A stretch of DNA of 8,611 bases from assembly GCA_029259675.1 (NCBI GenBank), contig JAJDES010000453.1:1-8611 (forward strand), given 5' to 3'. Below the pieces are notes generated by a model that was not told where the DNA came from, ran no database searches, and was given only the letters and a program-made list of their open reading frames with translations. The position numbers and the translations under genes are program-made. Below are positions 1 to 5,208 of this stretch, one piece after another (positions within the stretch are counted from its first letter, which is position 1; every line of letters begins with the position of its first letter). The stretch comes from Planctomycetota bacterium (GTDB lineage: Bacteria; Planctomycetota; UBA1135; GCA-002686595).

Positions 1-949
1 GGCAAACGTCGACGCAGAACTCACAACCGGTGCAGAGGTGATCGTGCACTTCCGCCTTGGGGATCTGCTTGACCTTGATGCGCTGCACCAAAACGTCCTG
101 GTTGTCATCGATCGCATCGAAGGGGCAGTAGACGCCACAGACCGAGCAGTTGATGCACAGGTCGGGATCGATGTAGAAGCGCTCGCCGCCGGTGATGGCG
201 TTGGTCGGACAGACGCGTTCACAGATGGTGCAGGAGGTGCACTTGTCCGTAATGAAGTGCGACTTCCACTGCCAACCGTCGCGCACGGCCGGATCGGTGA
301 AGAGCATCACTTCCAGAACGCCGTGGGCATCAAAGCGCTTGGACATGCCCACGAACTCGACGTCATCGCGGAAGTCGATGTAGGTCGTGAATTGGGCCGG
401 GAAGGAACTGGAGGTGTGGCACAGGGCGCGGATCTTGGGATCCGTCAGCCAGCCGGCCACGAGCAAGTTCTTGCCCTCGAGTTGCACGTGATCGCGATAG
501 AGCGGCATCTCCTTCTGGAGGCCGTACTTGAAGCGGTCGCGGACGGCGGGCACCTGGGTCGGGAAGTTGAAGGTGACGCGGATGGCGCCCTCTTCTTCGC
601 TGACGGTGTAGTCGCGGCCGTAGCGGCGATCGCGCTCCACCTTGTTCTCTTCGACTCCGCGCCAGCGTGACCATTCGAGTTCCCAGCCGGGCACCTCGTC
701 GAGCTTGCCCAGATCCTCGGCCTCGGGCAGTTCGCCGGAGAAGTTGATCGCGGCGGTGGGGCAGACATCCACAACGGTGCGAGCGTTGTAGAGGTCATCC
801 TTATGCTCATCGAAGGCGTGGGCCTTCTGGTCGTCTCCCATGTAGAAGATTTCCGGGAAGTCCTGGCAGCAGGCATCGCAGGCGATGCACAGCTCCGGGT
901 CCACGTCGAACCGCTCCTTGATGCTGGTCTTGATGTCGGTCTCAGTCAT
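1..949 (-). CDS. Multi-cluster [4Fe-4S] ferredoxin-like protein with a central Hsp20-like domain (3' end off the left edge)
   Basis: Probable electron-transfer protein; 316 residues are visible and the frame is open at the window edge. An N-terminal single-cluster ferredoxin module has Cys at 21, 24 and 27 (plus adjacent Cys28), then C63-P with the usual PTAAI tail. Residues about 80-115 are charged linker. Residues about 117-219 hold no cluster motif but read like an alpha-crystallin beta-sandwich, with an F-x(3)-F stretch near 183-187 and HGVLEV at 209-214. Classical CxxCxxCxxxCP motifs follow at 237-247 and 265-275 (the second CP is CPFDAI), and a third begins at 306-316 as the window ends. 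ATG at 949 is the only plausible start: an in-frame TAA lies eight codons upstream. No Shine-Dalgarno is evident. No signal peptide or membrane segment is seen, so it is probably cytoplasmic. Redox partner and pathway are unknown. The ferredoxin parts are certain; the Hsp20 assignment is inference. Confidence 0.9.
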   Translation of the reverse strand, partial: MTETDIKTSIKERFDVDPELCIACDACCQDFPEIFYMGDDQKAHAFDEHKDDLYNARTVVDVCPTAAINFSGELPEAEDLGKLDEVPGWELEWSRWRGVEENKVERDRRYGRDYTVSEEEGAIRVTFNFPTQVPAVRDRFKYGLQKEMPLYRDHVQLEGKNLLVAGWLTDPKIRALCHTSSSFPAQFTTYIDFRDDVEFVGMSKRFDAHGVLEVMLFTDPAVRDGWQWKSHFITDKCTSCTICERVCPTNAITGGERFYIDPDLCINCSVCGVYCPFDAIDDNQDVLVQRIKVKQIPKAEVHDHLCTGCEFCVDVC

Positions 950-1016
950 TGAATCGGGGGCGGTCTGTAATTACTACCTTGGAACTGGGCTCGGAGGGAG
1001 CGTATGCGAGGGCAAG

Positions 1017-1045
1017 ATTGTAGAGGAGCTTTTTGGGTCGGCCAA
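1017..1045 (-). promoter_or_regulatory. Candidate sigma70-type promoter for the iron-sulfur gene
   Basis: Read on the minus strand, TTGGCC (1045-1040, 4 of 6 to TTGACA) and TACAAT (1022-1017, 5 of 6 to TATAAT) are separated by exactly 17 bp. Transcription would start near 1010, giving a leader of about 60 nt before the ATG at 949. The spacing and -10 match are good for GC-rich DNA, but this is sequence resemblance only. Confidence 0.45.
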
Positions 1046-1186
1046 CCTTTGGGCGCGATCGAACTGCCCGATTCAGTGGCTGGGCCGGGCTCGTCCGAAC
1101 GCTTGCAAGGGCCATTATTCATCGATGAGGGGGGCTCCGGCACTCAAGTCGCGCTCGGGAATCGACTCCGTTCGGTGTCGGTTGGG

Positions 1187-1218
1187 CGGCCTTTTCCCGG
1201 CCGTATTCGGCCTTGGCC
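1187..1218. repeat. Mutually exclusive GGCC hairpins downstream of polA
   Basis: On the plus strand the order is CGGCC (1187-1191), 7 nt, GGCCG (1199-1203), TATT, CGGCC (1208-1212), TT, GGCC (1215-1218). The middle GGCCG can pair with either flanking CGGCC, so two alternative 5-bp stems are possible. It begins about 40 nt past the polA stop on the polA transcript. There is no T-run after it in that direction, so it is not a classical intrinsic terminator; it might protect the mRNA 3' end or be chance in GC-rich DNA. Confidence 0.35.
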
Positions 1219-1257
1219 CAGGTTGGGACGCCATTGGGGGCGGCGCCAGCTTCGGTC

Positions 1258-3966
1258 TCAGTGGGCCTCAAGCCAGTTGGAGCCGGTTCCGCAGTCCACG
1301 GCCAGCGGCACGTCCAGGCTGACGGCATTCACCATGGCGGATGTCACGAGTTCCTGCGTGGCTTCCAATTCTTTGGACGGCAATTCGAAGACCAGTTCGT
1401 CATGAACCTGCAGCAGCAGCTGAGCGGACAGGTCGCTCTCCGCCAAGCGGGCTTCCACATCGACCATGGCGCGCTTGATGATGTCGGCCGCCGTGCCTTG
1501 GATCGGGGTGTTCACGGCCGCGTTTTCGGCAAAGGAGCGCAGGCGTGAATTGGCGGATTGAATGTCGGAAATTTGGCGCCGGTGCCCCAAGAGCGTTTCG
1601 ACGTAGCCGTTCTCGCGGGCGCTTTCGAGCGTGGCGTCGATCCACTGGCGCACCTTGGGGAAGCTTCCGAAGTAGCGCTCGATGAATTGGCGCGCCTCGG
1701 GCACGCTCATGTCCGTCTCGCGCGCGAGCCTCGAGGGTCCCATGCCGTAGAGCAAGCCGAAGTTGATCGCCTTGGCTTGGCTGCGCATCTCGCGCGTGAT
1801 CAATTCCGGCATGACGCCGAAGATCGTGGCACCGGTGGCGGCGTGGATGTCGTGTCCCGCTTCGAAGGCGGCGATCATGCGTTCGTCGCCGGAAAAGTGG
1901 GCCATGACGCGCAGCTCGATCTGACTGTAGTCGGCCGCCAGCAGAATCCACTCGCCATGCTCATCGGCGGCGCGCGGAATGAAGGCCTCGCGCAGCCTGC
2001 GACCGCGCGCACTGCGCACGGGGATGTTTTGCAAGTTGGGATCGCTGGAGGCCAAGCGCCCGGTGGCGGCGACCACTTGACTGAAGGAGCAGTGGATGCG
2101 ACCGGTGTCCGGATTGACGTAGCGCGGCAGGGCATCCACGTAGGTGCTCTTCAGCTTGTTGACTTCGCGATAGGCGAGCAGGTCCTGCACGATTTCAATT
2201 TCGCCGTACTTCTCTGTCAGGGTGGCGGCGTCGGTCGAATAACCGGTCTTGGTTTTCTTGACGCGTTTGACGCCGGCTTGATCTTGGATGCGCAACTTCT
2301 CGAACAGCACTTCGCCCAGGGCTTTGGTGCTGTTGACATTGAAGTTCATCTCCGCGTGTCCCTGGATCTTGTGCACCAGCTCGTCGATGTCCGCTTGAAA
2401 CTCCGTTGCCAGGCCGGCGAGGTGTTCGGTGTCGACAAGAATTCCGCGCCGCTCCATGGCCGTCAGGACGGGGACCAGCGGCAACTCATAATCGTGGAAG
2501 AGCGCTGTGGTGCCCGATTCCTCCAACTCCGCTTCGAGCGTGTTGTACAGGCGCAAAGTTACGTCCGCATCTTCGGCGGCATATTCGGCCACCTCATCGA
2601 TCGGAACCTGGTCCATGGTGATTTGCTTTTGGCCCGTGCCCAGCAATTGCTTGGTCGGAATCTTGGAGATTCCGAAATAGTGCAAGGCCAGGGCATCCAA
2701 GTTGTGCCTGCGCGTTGCTCCCGCCACGCAAAAACTTGCGACCATGGTGTCGAAGTCGGGCGGCGGGACTTCGATGCCGGCGGCGTAAAGCACGAGCGCG
2801 TCGTACTTGTAGTTTTGGCCGGCGCGCTTGAGCTTCGGATCGGTGAAGAGCGGTTCGAGCGCCTGCAGAAGAGCTTTCGAACCACCCTCAAGAATGGGCG
2901 GATCCAAATTGAAGGGAACGTACCAAGCGCGACCGGGGACATCGCTGAAGGAGGCGCCCACCAAGTCCGCTTGCAAGGCAAACAATGACGTGGTCTCCGT
3001 ATCCATGGCGAAGCGACCGGATTCGCGCAATTGAGACATCATGCTATCCAGCTCCGCTTCGTTGCTCACCATGCGGTAGTCGCGTTCGATGTCGTCTTTA
3101 ACCGGTGAGTCCACCTGGGTTGCCAAGCTTTGGAAATCCAAGCGTTGGAAGACTTCAACCAAGGCACCGGCGTCGGGTGCGGGGGCTTGAACTGAACTCA
3201 AGCCGGGATCGAGGGGCACCTCCGTGTCGATGGTGACCAGCTCGAGTGAGAGCTCGAGGTTGGCGCGATCGTTCTCGAGCTTCTCCTTGACCTTGCCCTT
3301 GATCTCCTCCAAATGCTCGAGCACGCCGGCCACCGAGCCGTACTCTTTGATGAGTTTGATTGCTCCCTTTTCACCGATGCCCTTCACGCCGGGGATGTTG
3401 TCGGAGCTGTCGCCCATGATCGCCAGCACGTCGATCACGTGGTCGGGCGTGGTGCCGAACTTCTCGCGCACTTCATCGAGACCCTGCATGACCAGCTCTT
3501 GCCCGGGCTTGAAGATGTTGTAAATCACGACCTTGTCGCTCACGAGCTGCATCAGGTCCTTGTCACCGGTGACGATGAAGACTTCGTGCCCGGCGGCTTC
3601 GCCCTGGATGGCCAGGGTGCCCATCACATCGTCGGCCTCAAAGCCGGGGATTTCAAAGATCGGCAGACCGTGGGCGCGCACGACATCGCGGATGAAATCG
3701 AGCTGGGCAATCAACTCCTCGGGTGCCTTCTCGCGCGTGGCCTTGTACTCGGCGAATTGCTTGTGCCGGAAGGTCGGGCCCTTGGCATCCAGGGCGACCG
3801 CGAGCAAATCGGGCTTGCCCTCGGACAGGATCCTGCGCAGGGCCATGGTGAAGCCGTAGGTCGCGCCGGTGGGGGTGCCGTCGCGCGTGCTCAGGCCCGA
3901 ACGGGCGAGGGCGAAGTGGGAGCGGTAGGCGAGGGCGGTTCCATCAATCAGAAAAAGGCGCGTCAT
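1258..3966 (-). CDS. polA: DNA polymerase I (5'-3' exonuclease, 3'-5' exonuclease, polymerase)
   Basis: Cytoplasmic repair and Okazaki-fragment polymerase, 902 residues against about 930 in E. coli. The 5' nuclease domain (about 1-290) starts with the FLIDGT strand (Asp8) and has GFEADD at 108-113, the VTGDKD motif at 132-137 and a helix-hairpin-helix region around GDSSDNIPGVKGIG (185-198). The proofreading domain (about 300-490) keeps all expected catalytic residues: DTE at 322-324, N385/D389 in NYKYD, and Y462/D466 in YAAED. The polymerase domain has motif A with Asp679 (ADYSQIELR), the O-helix R728, K732, F736, Y740 at regular four-residue spacing, and motif C HDE with D856/E857. Phe at 736 matches the E. 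coli F762 position, which in the family goes with discrimination against dideoxynucleotides. The stop is TGA. No Shine-Dalgarno precedes the ATG; a -10-like element sits right upstream. No frameshift or insertion seen. Confidence 0.98.
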   Translation of the reverse strand: MTRLFLIDGTALAYRSHFALARSGLSTRDGTPTGATYGFTMALRRILSEGKPDLLAVALDAKGPTFRHKQFAEYKATREKAPEELIAQLDFIRDVVRAHGLPIFEIPGFEADDVMGTLAIQGEAAGHEVFIVTGDKDLMQLVSDKVVIYNIFKPGQELVMQGLDEVREKFGTTPDHVIDVLAIMGDSSDNIPGVKGIGEKGAIKLIKEYGSVAGVLEHLEEIKGKVKEKLENDRANLELSLELVTIDTEVPLDPGLSSVQAPAPDAGALVEVFQRLDFQSLATQVDSPVKDDIERDYRMVSNEAELDSMMSQLRESGRFAMDTETTSLFALQADLVGASFSDVPGRAWYVPFNLDPPILEGGSKALLQALEPLFTDPKLKRAGQNYKYDALVLYAAGIEVPPPDFDTMVASFCVAGATRRHNLDALALHYFGISKIPTKQLLGTGQKQITMDQVPIDEVAEYAAEDADVTLRLYNTLEAELEESGTTALFHDYELPLVPVLTAMERRGILVDTEHLAGLATEFQADIDELVHKIQGHAEMNFNVNSTKALGEVLFEKLRIQDQAGVKRVKKTKTGYSTDAATLTEKYGEIEIVQDLLAYREVNKLKSTYVDALPRYVNPDTGRIHCSFSQVVAATGRLASSDPNLQNIPVRSARGRRLREAFIPRAADEHGEWILLAADYSQIELRVMAHFSGDERMIAAFEAGHDIHAATGATIFGVMPELITREMRSQAKAINFGLLYGMGPSRLARETDMSVPEARQFIERYFGSFPKVRQWIDATLESARENGYVETLLGHRRQISDIQSANSRLRSFAENAAVNTPIQGTAADIIKRAMVDVEARLAESDLSAQLLLQVHDELVFELPSKELEATQELVTSAMVNAVSLDVPLAVDCGTGSNWLEAH

Positions 3967-3972
3967 GGGGGG

Positions 3973-3978
3973 AGCATA
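3973..3978 (-). promoter_or_regulatory. -10-like element suggesting a leaderless polA transcript
   Basis: On the minus strand TATGCT (4 of 6 to TATAAT) ends six bases before the polA ATG, so the expected transcription start would be the A of the start codon itself. The intervening bases are all C, leaving no purine-rich ribosome binding site. No convincing -35 is visible about 17 bp upstream. A hexamer of this kind arises often by chance, hence the low score. Confidence 0.3.
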
Positions 3979-4043
3979 GGCGATCTGTGTGCGGGCGGGA
4001 AAAGGCGACTGTTTGGGGGCTGGGGTGACGGCTCCGCTCTCGA

Positions 4044-4063
4044 GGCCTAGTTCGGGATAGGCC
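4044..4063. repeat. Inverted repeat between the divergent polA and kinase-like genes
   Basis: GGCCTA (4044-4049) and TAGGCC (4058-4063) form a perfect 6-bp dyad with an 8-bp spacer, about 50 bp upstream of the kinase-like start codon and about 80 bp upstream of polA. Position and size would suit a transcription-factor operator controlling one or both genes. A dyad this short is expected fairly often by chance in 148 bp, so the call is tentative. Confidence 0.3.
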
Positions 4064-4096
4064 CGGTCACTCGTGCACAGCTCGGAACAGCGCCGG

Positions 4097-4105
4097 TGCT
4101 AAACT
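4097..4105 (+). promoter_or_regulatory. Extended -10-like element ahead of the kinase-like gene
   Basis: TGC followed by TAAACT (4100-4105) fits an extended -10 (TGnTAnnnT). Its expected start point falls two or three bases before the ATG at 4115, implying a leaderless or near-leaderless mRNA, in line with the absence of any Shine-Dalgarno there. No clear -35 hexamer is present, as is allowed for extended -10 promoters. Confidence 0.35.
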
Positions 4106-4114
4106 CTGCTCTCC

Positions 4115-5008
4115 ATGACGGAACGAATTCCTCCCATGCGCTTGAAACTGGGGCGCGGCGTGCCGGGCATTGAAGCCCTGGGCGCCGAGCATCCAGCCGA
4201 TTTGTTGGAGCCCGTCGGCCGCTTGATCGGCTGGGGGCGCTCGGAACAGATCGACGACGGCAGCGGCGACACCCTGTTGCGCTTCCCCTTACCGGGCACG
4301 CCGGACGCGACGGGTCGCGTGCACGAGGCTCCGCGCGGCGCGGGCACCGGCCACGCCTTCCTGCGCATCTATCGCCGCGGTCACCTCGAGGCCCTACGCG
4401 CGCGCTTCACCCATCCGCGCAGCTCCAGCCCGGCTGAGCGCGAGTGGAACCTCGCCTGTTACCTGCGCAGCTCTGGGGTGGGGACGCCGGAGCTGTTGGC
4501 GGTCGGATCCATGGACGCCGGCCTGTACAGCCGTCGCTGCTTTTTGGTCACGCGCGAATTGGATGGGATGGTTCCGCTCAGCCGCTGGCTGCGCGAAAAG
4601 GTGAGCCCGGATGCGCGCGAACTCGGGCTCGAAGCCCTGCGCTTGGCGCTGCAAAAATTCATCGCCAGCGGAATCGGCCTGCCCGCCTTGCGCGCCCATG
4701 ACGTGTACATCTCATACCGAGTATCCGATCCCACCGGCGCGACCGATACCCACGCCGAGGATTGCGCTGCCAAGGCGATTGGCGCGTTGGTCGAAGAGAG
4801 CCAGCTGAAGTCCAAGGGCACCATCAAACGCATGCCGTCGATTGTGGTCGCCAATTTGCAAAACGGTCGCATCCTGTCTCCGCGAGCATCGAGCTCCAAT
4901 GCTGCGCTCGATGACCTTCGAAAGGATATGGCCAACGCCTTGAGCGACACGGAGCAAGGTCTTCTGTTCGAAGCTTCACCGCGCAAGGCGAGCGAAGTCT
5001 CGCGCTGA
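4115..5008 (+). CDS. WaaP/InaA-family lipopolysaccharide-kinase-like protein, kinase motifs degenerate
   Basis: 297 residues, no signal peptide or membrane segment. Residues about 80-155 match the N-lobe of the WaaP/InaA/Kdo-kinase family (protein-kinase fold enzymes that phosphorylate LPS core sugars): an AFLRIYRRG strand, the AEREW helix with Glu110, a GVGTPELLAVG stretch and the FLVTREL strand (143-149). The C-lobe has DVYIS at 196-200, equivalent to the catalytic loop D-x-Y of WaaP, and VVANLQNGRI (244-253) aligns with the family's metal-binding IDLHRAQ segment. Oddities: the nucleotide-binding Lys position is Arg84, the HRD His is Ala194, and the metal-binding Asp is Asn247; only Glu110 and Asp196 remain. 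About 40 residues separate the loop from the 247 segment, longer than in E. coli WaaP. It may be a pseudokinase or a divergent enzyme. The gene stands alone, divergent from polA. Family membership is likely; activity is uncertain. Start chosen at the first ATG, just after a -10-like element. Confidence 0.8.
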   Translation: MTERIPPMRLKLGRGVPGIEALGAEHPADLLEPVGRLIGWGRSEQIDDGSGDTLLRFPLPGTPDATGRVHEAPRGAGTGHAFLRIYRRGHLEALRARFTHPRSSSPAEREWNLACYLRSSGVGTPELLAVGSMDAGLYSRRCFLVTRELDGMVPLSRWLREKVSPDARELGLEALRLALQKFIASGIGLPALRAHDVYISYRVSDPTGATDTHAEDCAAKAIGALVEESQLKSKGTIKRMPSIVVANLQNGRILSPRASSSNAALDDLRKDMANALSDTEQGLLFEASPRKASEVSR

Positions 5009-5156
5009 ACCGCGAAGCGGAGTGCAAGCGCAAAACACCTTGAGTCATTGGTCAGCTGCAGCAGGCTGCTACGCCGATCTTGTTCGTTTTGTTCTCCTAA
5101 TGAAGAGCTTGGTTGCGGCTGATGTGGCAAAAAGTCTGACGGGGTTTGAGTGACAC

Positions 5157-5202
5157 AAAAGCGGTTTGGCGCTGACGATTTCAGCTATTGCTCCGATGCT
5201 GA
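5157..5202 (-). terminator. Weak candidate terminator and dyads after the repeat-protein gene
   Basis: The 200-bp convergent gap (5009-5208) holds no gene I can recognise. Read on the minus strand past the stop codon at 5209, there is a GCTGA/TCAGC/GCTGA series (5198-5202, 5181-5185, 5171-5175 on the plus strand) allowing alternative 5-bp stems, then a 4-bp AGCG/CGCT stem (5173-5170 with 5163-5160) followed by three more T's. The stem is short, so it is a poor intrinsic terminator. For the plus-strand gene only a 4-bp CCGC/GCGG hairpin right after its stop (5010-5020) is seen, with no T-run. Confidence 0.22.
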
Positions 5203-5208
5203 GTCAAG

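Larger units (their letters stand above)
950..1257. other. 308-bp gap between polA and the iron-sulfur gene
   Basis: Frames crossing this stretch on either strand do not resemble any protein and run into the flanking genes out of phase, so I see no gene here. It holds a cluster of GGCC-type inverted repeats just past the polA stop (1187-1218), a sigma70-like promoter candidate on the minus strand (1017-1045), and an 8-bp AT-rich palindrome, GTAATTAC, at 967-974, between that promoter and the iron-sulfur start codon. The length and the promoter suggest the iron-sulfur gene is transcribed separately from polA. Confidence 0.6.

Noticed and set aside
363..876. Minus-strand frames at 363-674 and 445-876
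   Set aside because: They are out of frame with the true minus-strand iron-sulfur gene, which starts at 949 and stays open to the window edge; their Arg/Ser/Pro-rich translations are typical frame-shifted shadows.
885..1405. Plus-strand frames crossing the gap between polA and the iron-sulfur gene (885-1322 and 1004-1405)
   Set aside because: They overlap real genes at one or both ends, have unlike composition and no motif.
1558..2988. 476-codon open frame on the plus strand
   Set aside because: It is wholly antisense to polA, whose motifs are unmistakable; its translation has no recognisable domain and is explained by GC-rich codon bias.
3313..4050. 245-codon plus-strand frame opposite the 5' end of polA
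   Set aside because: Antisense to the conserved 5'-nuclease domain; low-complexity Gly/His/Val-rich translation with no family resemblance.
4459..5130. 223-codon minus-strand frame opposite the kinase-like gene
   Set aside because: The plus-strand product aligns with WaaP/InaA kinases over most of its length, while this one matches nothing known and extends into a gap without other support.
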